33,540 nucleotides of DNA from Cyanobacteria bacterium PR.3.49 (GTDB lineage Bacteria; Cyanobacteriota; Vampirovibrionia; Obscuribacterales; Obscuribacteraceae), in contig PNKB01000037.1 in assembly GCA_013997645.1 (NCBI GenBank), positions 1 to 33,540 on the forward strand, given 5' to 3'. This document shows positions 8,839 through 17,742 of this stretch, piece by piece (the first letter of the stretch is position 1; every line of letters starts with the position of its first letter). A model generated the notes under the pieces. The model had not been told where the DNA came from and did not search any database. It saw only the letters and a list, made by a program, of their open reading frames with translations. The translations under genes were made by a program, and so were the position numbers.

Positions 8839-11380
8839 TTTTATATGCTTTCTGAGATGTTGTGAGGATACCACGCCAGTCGGGCGGTTTTTCACGAGCA
8901 AGAGAAACCTTGCTGACTGTTATCGCGTCAGTTGCCTGCGAGCCCGGTGCTGCCACCGGATATAACACCACTTGCTCAATCACGGCATTTTGAGGAAATT
9001 CGCACAATTTTAAATCATAACTGCAAACGTGCACTTTTTCATCGGCTGGGAGTGGAACGCTAAAGCTGCACGGCTTGCCGTTTTTAAGAACAAGAGAAAC
9101 TTTAAGCGAACGCCATGCCATTGTTTTTGGAGCCTGCATCTGGAAAAGCAAATGGGTGAAATCTGCTGCCGCAATGCTCTTCTCAGGGGTGTAAAAGAGT
9201 GCCGTATATTTATGCACGCTATCGCTCGTTGCGCCCCTTATATCGCTCGGAGTGGCGATCTCCAGCGGTGCACAACGCCATTCACTGGCTGGCGATGACG
9301 TGGGCAGGGGCAATTCAACAACCTGCTCAAAATTTTTGCCGAAGTCTGGATTCAAATCCGTGTTTGTCGGCAGCCAGGGTTTGTTGGCCATTGTTGTCTC
9401 AATGCCTTTTGCACGCGGCAATTTCACATCTATGTGCGGATATTTGAATACAGCGTAATCGTCGGACTTGTTCTTGCCGCCATCAGCAGTAAAAATCAAT
9501 GCGAGCGGCTTTCCTCTGTATGCAGATAGGTCCAGCTCAAACGGCTGCCACTGCCCTTCTTTGGAAGCCGCAACTTCTTTCAGCAAATGCTTTTCTTTGG
9601 ATTTTTCATCACGCAAAACAGCATAGACTTTTGCCACTGCACCATCAGTAATATCAGCATGCTTGCCCCTTGCCGGAGCGCCGATTGTAAAAGCAGATTC
9701 CAGTTTTGCAGATTGCGCAAGTTCGGGGATGAAAACATCCCAGCTGACTGTGTTCGGAGCATGGAGGTAAAGGTTCGCCTTTTCATAGTGCGACCAGGGA
9801 ACTGGATGATCGACAGTGATATTTTCAATAAAGCGAACCGGAGCAAAATCCGAATTGTTAAACACTCGAACGCCCGGAAGAACAAAATCACCCTGCATGC
9901 TCCATGTCTGATCGGGCGCAAAAGCCGACAGCCTGTGCCTTTCCAGTGGCAAAGCCAGCTTGAGAACATTCTCCGGTCTGCCGTCGCCCCACTGAAAGAG
10001 CAAAGATTCTATATATGAGGGAGCATTGCGGAAGTTGCGCAACGCGGACTCAGAGGCAAAAGAACGAGTATATAGATATACATGTTTGTCTTCCCAAGAT
10101 CTGTTGGACGCGCAATAAATAATTGGAATGGCGGCCAGGCAGACCAGACAGCTTGTCGCAAACACCTTGTCCAACGGCCTTTTGGTGGTTTTACTCAAAT
10201 TTGCAGAGACGGCCGCGATCAGCAATCCAATCACACCAATCCAAAAATAGATTGCAAACGCACCATACCAGGGCGTGACAAATACACGCACAGCACTGAG
10301 AACAACGGCCGAAACTAATCCATAGACACAAAAAATCAAGGCTGAGCGAACCGGCATATCAAAATGCTTCAGGCGAAGATTGGCAGTAAGGGCGAGTGCG
10401 AATGCTACAAGGCCAAAAATTCCGACGAACTCCGCCATGGGCAGCCGTCCGACTTCCAGTCCGACTTGATTGGCGAATGGGCGGCCTAGCAAATTGATAA
10501 TGAAGGTCAGGTCTAATGCATGATGAATTTGGCCGGCTGCACTGGCATGACCAAACAAGAAATATACATAAGGCGCAATCGAGACTGCGGCGCCCGCTAA
10601 CCACGCAGCATATACGGGCCAGCGATTGAGCCGATATCCGTACAAAATCAAACCGACAAGCAAAGCAGACCAGCACGGAACCACATTGCCCATGGAAGCT
10701 GCGGCACCAATTCCGCCTGCCAGCATGAACAACACAGAACGCCAGTCGCTTTTAAAACGAAAGATGCCCCAAAGCGCGACTGTAAATCCAAGCGTGGTAA
10801 GACTTACCGGATAACAGGCTTGTCCGAAAAAGTGCACGGAGGCTTGAGTCATGGAAAAAACCAGTGCCAAAACTGCGCCCAAAAGGAGCAGCCGCCACTC
10901 TTTTCTTTGACTGGATGCGACGATGTCCCAGATCAAAAATGTCTTTATCAGATTGATCCCTACGCCCACAAACAATTCTGCGCGAGCATTCCAGTCGAAA
11001 AAATAAGCCGATAGAAAGTGAAACAGAATCGGCATTGCGACAAGATGCTGCCCAACTTTGAAATTGTCGGCAATGTCCGTGATACTTCCAAACTGCACCT
11101 GCCCGCTCAAGGCGCGATCGATAAAAGGGACAACATCCAGATAATCATTGGAGATATTGTTGCCGCCGACATCCTGAATAATCTGGCAAACCCGTGCCAC
11201 TGCCACGATTCCAGCGATTACTGCAAGAATGCCGAGAGTTCGCAGAATGAGAGCAGCGTCAAAAGACCGCGCTTTTGGCGCCGCCGTTAACTGGGTTTGC
11301 CTTTCAGGCGAATTGCGAGTTTCTGTTTCCAACACGATAATTGCCGATAATTCAGCCATGACTTTACTGCTGACATGCAC
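8825..11380 (-). CDS. Large polytopic membrane protein with soluble C-terminal half (GT-C-like?)
   Basis: This 851-residue protein has a first membrane helix at about 43-66, then an extra-membrane loop (NDYLDVVPFIDRAL). Roughly ten more hydrophobic helices run up to about residue 430. The C-terminal half (about 440-851) is soluble, beta-rich and looks like jelly-roll or carbohydrate-associated modules. An acidic first loop plus many helices is the layout of GT-C membrane glycosyltransferases, but I see no diagnostic motif, so this is only a possibility. The start is an ATG preceded by AAAAGGG a few bases upstream; a second ATG at 11359 is an alternative. It overlaps the DUF2993 gene by 14 nt, and both may act in envelope lipid or glycan assembly. 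Confidence 0.7.
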   Translation of the reverse strand: MHVSSKVMAELSAIIVLETETRNSPERQTQLTAAPKARSFDAALILRTLGILAVIAGIVAVARVCQIIQDVGGNNISNDYLDVVPFIDRALSGQVQFGSITDIADNFKVGQHLVAMPILFHFLSAYFFDWNARAELFVGVGINLIKTFLIWDIVASSQRKEWRLLLLGAVLALVFSMTQASVHFFGQACYPVSLTTLGFTVALWGIFRFKSDWRSVLFMLAGGIGAAASMGNVVPCWSALLVGLILYGYRLNRWPVYAAWLAGAAVSIAPYVYFLFGHASAAGQIHHALDLTFIINLLGRPFANQVGLEVGRLPMAEFVGIFGLVAFALALTANLRLKHFDMPVRSALIFCVYGLVSAVVLSAVRVFVTPWYGAFAIYFWIGVIGLLIAAVSANLSKTTKRPLDKVFATSCLVCLAAIPIIYCASNRSWEDKHVYLYTRSFASESALRNFRNAPSYIESLLFQWGDGRPENVLKLALPLERHRLSAFAPDQTWSMQGDFVLPGVRVFNNSDFAPVRFIENITVDHPVPWSHYEKANLYLHAPNTVSWDVFIPELAQSAKLESAFTIGAPARGKHADITDGAVAKVYAVLRDEKSKEKHLLKEVAASKEGQWQPFELDLSAYRGKPLALIFTADGGKNKSDDYAVFKYPHIDVKLPRAKGIETTMANKPWLPTNTDLNPDFGKNFEQVVELPLPTSSPASEWRCAPLEIATPSDIRGATSDSVHKYTALFYTPEKSIAAADFTHLLFQMQAPKTMAWRSLKVSLVLKNGKPCSFSVPLPADEKVHVCSYDLKLCEFPQNAVIEQVVLYPVAAPGSQATDAITVSKVSLAREKPPDWRGILTTSQKAYKNEKQ

Positions 11381-11462
11381 CCTTTTGCATGAGCCAGACT
11401 TGATATCGGGGCATTTTCCTGGCTATAACCCCTCTGGGTGATTCCCGAGAACCCCAGCCCGA

Positions 11463-11468
11463 TATAAT
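11463..11468 (+). promoter_or_regulatory. Candidate -10 box (TATAAT) for the first Tad-like gene
   Basis: A perfect TATAAT hexamer lies about 150 nt upstream of the ATG at 11620 in the divergent region. No good -35 hexamer is seen at 16-18 nt, so the promoter is uncertain. If used, it gives a leader of roughly 145 nt containing the hairpin at 11529-11562. Confidence 0.4.
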
Positions 11469-11528
11469 TTAAGAGCGAGTTAAAAATCGCTAAGTTTGCC
11501 AAAACGAAGCAATGAAATACATGGGATG

Positions 11529-11562
11529 GGATGGCACGGCAAGTCGTGCATCCTCTTTTGTT
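11529..11562 (+). promoter_or_regulatory. Terminator-like hairpin in the leader of the Tad-like gene
   Basis: GCACG (11534-11538) pairs with CGTGC (11545-11549) and GGAT (11529-11532) pairs with ATCC (11550-11553), with one bulged G and a 6-nt loop. A pyrimidine-rich TCTTTTGTT follows. It sits between the TATAAT box and the start codon in sense orientation, so it could attenuate transcription of the downstream gene. It could equally be an ordinary structured leader. Confidence 0.4.
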
Positions 11563-11619
11563 CGGCAAACCTTATAGGGTAGGTTTGTGCGGTCCTTTAT
11601 TAGTCGGAAGGGTGAAAGT

Positions 11620-13521
11620 ATGGCTAAGACTCGAATCTTGCAAGATCGCAGGCGTGCCGGGCGAAAGAAAACACGGACGAGAGGAAACACCCTGGTTCTG
11701 ATTGTGGCTGTGATGGCAATTCTGATTGCCATTCTTCTTTTCGCTTTGGGATACACCAGGCTGGTCGGCAGCAGTCAAGAACAAAAAACCGCAATTGAAG
11801 CGGCATCACTTGCAGCGGCTAAAGAAATTTCGAGAATTGTAATCAACGATCCGAATTTCGGCTTTATCTCGCTATCTGATGCTGCTCCCGTTGGAAAGTC
11901 CACCACAGCGGGCGACAACTATTTCATGCCTGTTTTTGGAATTAATACTCTGATGGGCACAATCAGATTGGATTTGATCATCGCCGAATCGATGAACAAT
12001 AACACTATGAAAACGCTGGCCAAAAGAGATCTCACCAATCTCAAATTGGCAAAAGAGACTTTGATTGCCGAACTCAAACAATCCTTGATCAACTCAGGCG
12101 CCAGCAAAGATGCTGATGGGCAGCCGGTCAATCCATATACAGCAGCCGAACAAGCATATTTGCAAAACCAGGTCAGACTGACCGGTGGTTCATCCTATGT
12201 TGCCGGCTCCATGAAGCTCAGTCTGGGCTGCTTGGAAGGGCCGATTCAGACAAACATCCCAATTCCTAAGCCGAGCAGCTACTCGCATGTGAGCGGAAAT
12301 CAGTCCCGCAACGAATGCTATATGTCCGGCGTCAACATTCCTTTTGCTGGTGAAGACTTCGTTTTTGCAGCAGTAACGGATAGTTTGAAACTCGTCGATC
12401 CACGTAAATTCACTGACACGGCTGCAGGTCTTCCATACCAGATGCCTTCAATCGTCAAAGCCGAAGCCGATCAAAAGATACAGGATCCCGAGCGTAAGAC
12501 GACTAGTGTTGTTCACGCTGTCAGTTGCGCAGCACCAGCCAGTGTTTATGACCCCAAACCGGCGCCAGGAAGTTTGACCTTCAGCTTTCCGGATGGCACA
12601 CCTCCTGAACTCACAAACATAAATTCAATTCTCGTTTTGAGCGGACTCAACGGCAATACCACGATATTGCAAAAGTCTACGGGCGGCGACTATCCGGAGC
12701 CCGGCTCGAGCCTGTCACCTATGGGCGGCAGCACCTTGGATGGTGGCGCTCTGCTTGCAACAGGAATCTATGATTGGCTGAAACGTGCCGGAGCCAGGCT
12801 AGATGCCGAGAAGGCAGTGGATATGCTCACGGAAAATTTCTCAAACTCGGGAGTTCCGAGCATTCACATCTTTTCAGTCAAAGCAAATGGAACCATTCAG
12901 TACAACAGTTCAATTTCAATCGAGCAAAATCCTTACTGGCCGGCTAGCGAAAACCAGCTATATGGTCAATCTCAGGATGCTCTAACCAGCTCAGACGGTT
13001 TCACTTACGATATGCACGTACGTGACTATACCTATCAACCCGGCACCATTAATGGTGGCAAACACGGCGGCGAGCCGCTCACCAATCCGGTAGTTGTCGT
13101 ACCGATAGTGACTGAAGATTCCAGAGAAGTCGGCGCCGGCAAGATGGAAATTGCCATGTCCGGCAACGAAGGGACCATGGTGGGTGGTGACTGCGGCGGC
13201 AGTGGAGACGGTGCTACAAGCTGGGTTTGGATCGGCAGCCCGCCGCCTGGACCGCCCACTAAAGTGACCATCAACGGAGTCAGCTACAAGATCTGGCCGA
13301 ATGCAAGTTCACCAATACTTGGGCGCAATGACTTCGGTCTTCTCGATCCTGCCCGAACAATCGTATCAATGTCTTCCGGACCAGGAGGAGGATTGATGCG
13401 CCCGACATATCTGCAAAACGGCGCAGCAGTTGACGTTCGATTCCGACAAGCAATAGACCTGACACCGGTCGGAACCCCGAAAAAAGTCTACGTCAACAAA
13501 AAAGGAGACCTCATCGACTAG
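11620..13521 (+). CDS. Tad/TadG-like secreted or pilus-associated protein, copy 1
   Basis: From the ATG at 11620 (GGAAGG 8 nt upstream) the protein has 633 residues. After a basic N-terminus comes RGNTLVLIVAV with a single membrane helix and then YTRLVGSSQEQ...AASLAAAKE. This matches the Tad (TadE/TadG-like) N-terminal pattern in which a glycine precedes a helix and an alanine-rich segment follows. The rest is a large exported domain, ending with a glycine-rich block (GGDCGGSGDGATSW, then GSPPPGPPTK) and RPTYLQNGAAVDVRF. In Tad systems such proteins are minor pilins or surface components. No tadA, tadB, tadC or prepilin peptidase is in the window. A GTG at 11587 would add 11 residues but has no ribosome site. 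The next gene is a strongly similar paralogue. Confidence 0.75.
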   Translation: MAKTRILQDRRRAGRKKTRTRGNTLVLIVAVMAILIAILLFALGYTRLVGSSQEQKTAIEAASLAAAKEISRIVINDPNFGFISLSDAAPVGKSTTAGDNYFMPVFGINTLMGTIRLDLIIAESMNNNTMKTLAKRDLTNLKLAKETLIAELKQSLINSGASKDADGQPVNPYTAAEQAYLQNQVRLTGGSSYVAGSMKLSLGCLEGPIQTNIPIPKPSSYSHVSGNQSRNECYMSGVNIPFAGEDFVFAAVTDSLKLVDPRKFTDTAAGLPYQMPSIVKAEADQKIQDPERKTTSVVHAVSCAAPASVYDPKPAPGSLTFSFPDGTPPELTNINSILVLSGLNGNTTILQKSTGGDYPEPGSSLSPMGGSTLDGGALLATGIYDWLKRAGARLDAEKAVDMLTENFSNSGVPSIHIFSVKANGTIQYNSSISIEQNPYWPASENQLYGQSQDALTSSDGFTYDMHVRDYTYQPGTINGGKHGGEPLTNPVVVVPIVTEDSREVGAGKMEIAMSGNEGTMVGGDCGGSGDGATSWVWIGSPPPGPPTKVTINGVSYKIWPNASSPILGRNDFGLLDPARTIVSMSSGPGGGLMRPTYLQNGAAVDVRFRQAIDLTPVGTPKKVYVNKKGDLID

Positions 13522-13546
13522 CTTTTGACTAAAGGTCAACTCTCGC

Positions 13547-13573
13547 AAGGCACGCCCATCCACGGCGTGCCTT
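13547..13573 (+). terminator. Strong hairpin between the two Tad-like genes
   Basis: AAGGCACGCC (13547-13556) pairs perfectly with GGCGTGCCTT (13564-13573) around a 7-nt loop. It lies 26 nt after the stop of copy 1. No T run follows, so it may be a weak terminator, an mRNA-stabilising stem or a processing site that uncouples the two copies. Confidence 0.55.
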
Positions 13574-13698
13574 CGCATTTCAGGGCAGTCACCCGATGGG
13601 GCGATGCAGCTGGGTTGTTCGATACTTACAATATTTTTGGCTCTAAGGTCTCAGCAAAATAGAAACTCGCGAGCAATTTACTAAACGGAATGAAAATC

Positions 13699-15615
13699 AT
13701 GAACCAGAGGCTACAGTCCAATGCTTTCGAGCGACGCGAAAGCGGAAACACACTGGCATTAGTAGCAGCGATCGCAGCTGGAATCTTGATATTTATTCTG
13801 CTCTTTGCGCTCGGATACACCCGCCTTGTCGGGAGCAATCAAGAGCAACGCACATCAGTGGAGGCGGCAGCCCTTGCGGCAGCAAAAGAAGCCTCTCGCA
13901 TCGTCATTAACGATCCCAACTTTGGTTATATCTCTCTATCGGATGCCGCACCAGTAGGCAAAGCGACCGTTGCTGGCGACAATTACTTTATGCCGGTCAA
14001 CAGTATCAACACTTTGATGGGAACGATTAGACTCGATCTGATAATCGCAGTCACGCTCAACAATGCCACCATGAAAGAGCTGGCTAAGCGAGATTTGGCC
14101 AATCTAAAACTAGCCAAAGAAAATCTCTCCAATGATATTCGCCAGGCACTAACAGGTTCTGGAAACTCAAAAGACGTTGACGGCAATCAGGTCAATCCAT
14201 ACACTGCGGCCGAAAATGCATACAAGCAGAACCTCGTGCGCATGACCGGTAATTCTTCTTACGTCAACGGCTCGATGAAATTGACACTGGGTGCAATCAG
14301 CGCTCCCATGCAAACCAATGTGCCTATTCCGAGACCCGCATCCTACGCCAATGTATCCGACAATCAGTCGATGAATGGGTTCTACATGTCCGGACAGAAC
14401 ATCCCATTTGACGGCGAAGACTTCGTATTTGCTCCAATCGGAGCCAGTTTGAAACTAGTTGACCCACGCAAATTCACAGAAACTCTCGGCAGTGTTCCCT
14501 ATCAAATGCCGGCTGTGATCAAGGCTGAAGCAGACCACAAAATACAAGACCAGGCGGATAAAACCTGGCGCACTGTACATGCTCAAACCTGCGCATCAGC
14601 TGCCAGCGTTTATGATCCCAGACCGGCACCGGGTACTCTCACCTTAAGCTTCCCTGACGTGATGCCGCCCGAGATCACAACCATCAACACCATGTTACTC
14701 ATGCCTGGAATGAATGGTTCTGCTCCAATCGAGATAAAAACCGCAGAAAATGGTGACTATCCTGAACCGGGCACTTCGCTTGTACCCACGACTTGGGGCG
14801 GCGGTGGCACAGCCAATGGACAAGCTGTCGCGTCCGGAGGCTTCTATGACTGGATCAAACGCAGCGGTGCTCGCCTCAACGCAGACCAAGCGGTAAAGGT
14901 ACTGTCGGAGCCGCTCAGCAATACAGCAGGTCTGCCTTCAATGCATATTTTCAGCGTGAAGCCGGACGGCTCTATACAATACAATTATGACCCCGCCATT
15001 GATACCGAACCTTACTGGGTGGCCAGCCACAAGCAGCTGTACGCGGTGAATCTTGACGCTTTAAAGAGCACGGACGGCAATATCTACGACGTGCACATAC
15101 GAGATTACGACTACAGGCCCGGCACCATTAATGGTGGCAAACACGGCGGTGAGCCGCTGAGAAATGCAAAGTTGATTGTGCCCATAACCATGGGACACCC
15201 ACAACAAATGAGATTTGCCGTGGGCAGCCGACGCCTTGAATTAGCAGACTCAGGACAGTCAGGCACCATGTTTGGTGGTGACTGTGGAGGCAGTGGGGAC
15301 GGCGCCACAAGCTGGACATGGATCGGCAGCCCACCTCCTGGTCCACCTACCAAGCTCACAATCGGCGGTGTTAATTACAAAATTTGGCCTAATGCAGGCG
15401 GTGCTGCGATGGTGCGCAATGACTTCGGACTGCCCGGCGGATTGCCGCTGCTGCAGTTTATTCTCGGTCCTGGTGCAGGAGATAGACGACCAACGTACCT
15501 GCAAAACGGTGCGGTAGTAGACATCAGATTTCGACATGCCATTGAGTTTCCGGACCCTGTTGGAGGCGCGCTAAAGAAGGGTTACAAGACGAAGAAAAAC
15601 GACACTACGGACTAG
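13699..15615 (+). CDS. Tad/TadG-like secreted or pilus-associated protein, copy 2
   Basis: This 638-residue protein is strongly similar to copy 1 along its whole length. It has SGNTLALVAAI and one membrane helix, the same YTRLVGSNQEQ and EAAALAAAKE segment, long shared stretches such as IVINDPNFGYISLSDAAPVG, and the same C-terminal GGDCGGSGDGATSW and RPTYLQNGAVVDIRF blocks. It is thus a tandem duplicate. Differences cluster in the middle (about 380-450) and in a short insert near residue 500. The start could be ATG 13690 or ATG 13699; I prefer 13699 because GGA lies about 9 nt upstream of it while it abuts the first. The stop overlaps the end of the convergent HEXXH lipoprotein gene by 11 nt. 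Confidence 0.75.
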   Translation: MNQRLQSNAFERRESGNTLALVAAIAAGILIFILLFALGYTRLVGSNQEQRTSVEAAALAAAKEASRIVINDPNFGYISLSDAAPVGKATVAGDNYFMPVNSINTLMGTIRLDLIIAVTLNNATMKELAKRDLANLKLAKENLSNDIRQALTGSGNSKDVDGNQVNPYTAAENAYKQNLVRMTGNSSYVNGSMKLTLGAISAPMQTNVPIPRPASYANVSDNQSMNGFYMSGQNIPFDGEDFVFAPIGASLKLVDPRKFTETLGSVPYQMPAVIKAEADHKIQDQADKTWRTVHAQTCASAASVYDPRPAPGTLTLSFPDVMPPEITTINTMLLMPGMNGSAPIEIKTAENGDYPEPGTSLVPTTWGGGGTANGQAVASGGFYDWIKRSGARLNADQAVKVLSEPLSNTAGLPSMHIFSVKPDGSIQYNYDPAIDTEPYWVASHKQLYAVNLDALKSTDGNIYDVHIRDYDYRPGTINGGKHGGEPLRNAKLIVPITMGHPQQMRFAVGSRRLELADSGQSGTMFGGDCGGSGDGATSWTWIGSPPPGPPTKLTIGGVNYKIWPNAGGAAMVRNDFGLPGGLPLLQFILGPGAGDRRPTYLQNGAVVDIRFRHAIEFPDPVGGALKKGYKTKKNDTTD

Positions 15616-16429
15616 ATGTGGACGCGCCCGTTGGTGCTGCTGAAGTTTCACTTTCAGTTGAATTTCTGACTTTCTCACCTTGAGCAGCCTTGCTCCCAAA
15701 GCGTTGTTTCAGCAATCGCTCTTCTTCATCACGCTTAGCTTTTATCGTCGGCCAGATGCGCGTGTATTCTAGCTCGGCATCGGCAACTCTTTGATTCACA
15801 TCCGCCGCGGCATGCTCTTTGACCGTCATTTGGTCGTACAACCCGGAGGTAATGTTTGCCTTATCGACAGTCTCTTCGCGATACTTGCGCCCCATTTCTT
15901 GAGTGACTTGCGTGCGCAATTCTTTGAGAGTAGTTTGGAAATCCGGTCCTACTGCGACGATTTCTTTATTGACGAAAGGCATCGCCACTTCACTAGCCAA
16001 CTTTTCAGCCTGTTTGTAGTTGTCCAAGCATATTGCAGCATGCCCTTTTTCGTGTTCGATCACATCCTGAGATGCTTTCTCCGGCAGCCACATTGTTATT
16101 TCTAGAGTCAGCCCAATTTTGACTTTAGTAATCTTGATCGAGACTTGCTCTCCCTCGACGACCCGTTTGCGCGAGTTAAGCGTAAACGCAAGCTCAGGCG
16201 TAAAGCCGTAACGCCAGTTGGTATTGGCACAATCATTGTGCTCCTCATTCCTCACTTCCGGAGGCCTCATGCCTTTGTCAAAAATCTTAGTTTTTATTTG
16301 AGGAGGCGCCTTAGTTATAACTACCGGACTGGAAGCGCATCCGGAGGCAGAAACTAAAACAATCCCTGCTATAACAAACAGGTTTAGAACATTAGTAATA
16401 CAAGAAGAAGGAGATACCCTACTCTTCAT
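15605..16429 (-). CDS. Lipoprotein with HEXXH zinc-protease motif (DUF922-like?)
   Basis: From the ATG at 16429 the protein has 274 residues. The signal segment (11-30) ends SASGC, with a lipobox cysteine at 31. Residues 122-134 read DVIEHEKGHAAIC; HEKGH (126-130) is a HEXXH zinc-binding motif, and a following helix (NYKQAEKLASEVA) could supply further ligands. The layout resembles DUF922-type putative metalloproteases, but I cannot confirm the family. The C-terminal third is helical and charged and ends in a Ser/Thr/Ala tail. The start overlaps the end of the upstream response regulator by 11 nt, so they are probably translationally coupled. A start further upstream would add a lysine/arginine-rich stretch in an overlapping frame and is unlikely. 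Confidence 0.7.
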   Translation of the reverse strand: MKSRVSPSSCITNVLNLFVIAGIVLVSASGCASSPVVITKAPPQIKTKIFDKGMRPPEVRNEEHNDCANTNWRYGFTPELAFTLNSRKRVVEGEQVSIKITKVKIGLTLEITMWLPEKASQDVIEHEKGHAAICLDNYKQAEKLASEVAMPFVNKEIVAVGPDFQTTLKELRTQVTQEMGRKYREETVDKANITSGLYDQMTVKEHAAADVNQRVADAELEYTRIWPTIKAKRDEEERLLKQRFGSKAAQGEKVRNSTESETSAAPTGASTSSP

Positions 16430-17285
16430 TTTCCGGTTTGGGATTAAGTCCCATCCGCTTTCTCTTCTCTTCTTCTTCATCCACCGGACGAATCTTTTCA
16501 TTGAGAGCCTCCTTAAGAAGCTCATTTTGTTTAAGCAGAGCACGCAAATGCTCGTTGGCTATAGCCAGCTCAGCTTGCAATTCGGCAACAGTCTGTTCGT
16601 GGGTGACACCTGTAACAGGGTCGCGTCCTGGCATTTTCGGCAGGAGCACATAGCCCAGCTGAACAGCCTTGAGCGCGGCTGCTGTTCTTGTAGGCACCTT
16701 AAGCTTGGCGAGAATACACTCAATGTGCTTCTCCACAGTACGCAATTTCATATCCAGTTCTTCTGCAATTTCTTTATTGCGAAGATCTAGACGGATAAGA
16801 ACTTCAATTTCGCGGTCGGTCAAATTGCAATTCGGCATGCTCGTCGAAGGAGCCTGCTTGACCAACTGAGTAATTTTCGGGTCGCAGTAAGGCAGAGCGC
16901 GTGTGACTTGCTCGATAGCCTCAAACAGCGTTCTGGGGCCGGAGCTCTTCAGGCAGAAGCCGCGCGCACCTGCTCTCATGAGCTGGTTGTGATACTTAGT
17001 TGCGTGATAAGAGTCTGTCAGTACAAGTACATTGGAGTTGGGAAGCTCCTGGCTGACGCGCCGGCAGACTTCAACTCCATTCAAGACGTCTAGATCGACA
17101 TCGAGAATAACAAAGTCAGGACGTTGTCTGCGGATCATTTCAGTCGCCGTCATGCCGTCGGCAGCTTCACCGATGATATCGACCACTTCAGAAACGACGC
17201 GCTTCAAACCGAAACGAATTAATTCGTGTCTTTCGCACAGAATCGTGCGGGGACGGAAAGGGTTGGAGCGGAATGTAGAGTCCAA
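16419..17285 (-). CDS. LuxR/NarL-family response regulator with C-terminal coiled coil
   Basis: The 288-residue protein has an N-terminal receiver domain (about 14-130) with likely phospho-acceptor D62 (LDVDL), T90 and K113. A LuxR-type helix-turn-helix follows (about 153-212: LTDREIEVL...NKEIAEELDMKLRTVEKHI). An extra acidic/heptad tail (about 232-285, EHLRALLKQNELLKEAL) probably forms a coiled coil. The usual acidic pocket 'DDH' is replaced by ERH at 18-20, so one acidic metal ligand is missing and phosphorylation may be altered. Translation must begin at TTG 17285, since the first in-frame ATG is at codon 45; GGAGA lies 5 nt upstream. It is followed by the overlapping HEXXH lipoprotein. 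No histidine kinase is adjacent. Confidence 0.88.
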   Translation of the reverse strand: MDSTFRSNPFRPRTILCERHELIRFGLKRVVSEVVDIIGEAADGMTATEMIRRQRPDFVILDVDLDVLNGVEVCRRVSQELPNSNVLVLTDSYHATKYHNQLMRAGARGFCLKSSGPRTLFEAIEQVTRALPYCDPKITQLVKQAPSTSMPNCNLTDREIEVLIRLDLRNKEIAEELDMKLRTVEKHIECILAKLKVPTRTAAALKAVQLGYVLLPKMPGRDPVTGVTHEQTVAELQAELAIANEHLRALLKQNELLKEALNEKIRPVDEEEEKRKRMGLNPKPENEE

Positions 17286-17742
17286 GAATGTCTCCGGAGT
17301 AAATTCTCAACGCCTGGACGGTATATGCGAGGGACATAGTCTCGATTCGGCTAAAGGCGTAAGTTATCAGCCGCTAGAGTCTTCCTCGCCTTAATTCTAA
17401 CAATGCCACAAATTTTCTGAGAAAAACCCTTTTTGATTCGACCTGACCGATTTGCAAGAGTTTTTTTCCAAACCTCAATTTTTGCAATTTCCTCTTTACA
17501 TCCGTTCTTTATTCGTATTCTTATCACGTTGTTGCCATTAAAGTGTCCTCAAAGCGGCAATGGCGTGCGGTTTTCGATTTTTGGACAGCCAGGTATGGGA
17601 AACCTACGAAGGCAGTGGGATAACCCCCAATAGCCTTCTGCCCCCCAAATCGTTAAGCTGTGCTCACAATCACCTCCCGACAACCCCGGGACCGCCGAAA
17701 AAACCAGCTTCTACAACCAACAACACCTCGATTCTGCAAAAA
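17286..17742. promoter_or_regulatory. Divergent intergenic region (457 nt)
   Basis: This stretch separates the LuxR-type regulator (minus) from the TPR gene (plus). It is A/T-rich with T runs near 17428 and 17461-17468. A TTTACA followed 15 nt later by TATTCT near 17500-17530 could be a weak plus-strand promoter. The frame upstream of 17743 stays open back to an ATG at 17560, but the 61 extra residues are proline/serine-rich without domain character and would bury the signal peptide, so I treat them as untranslated. I see no RNA gene here. Confidence 0.4.

Noticed and set aside
17560..17742. Upstream extension of the TPR gene from ATG 17560
   Set aside because: The 61 residues are compositionally unlike a protein domain and would place the signal peptide internally.
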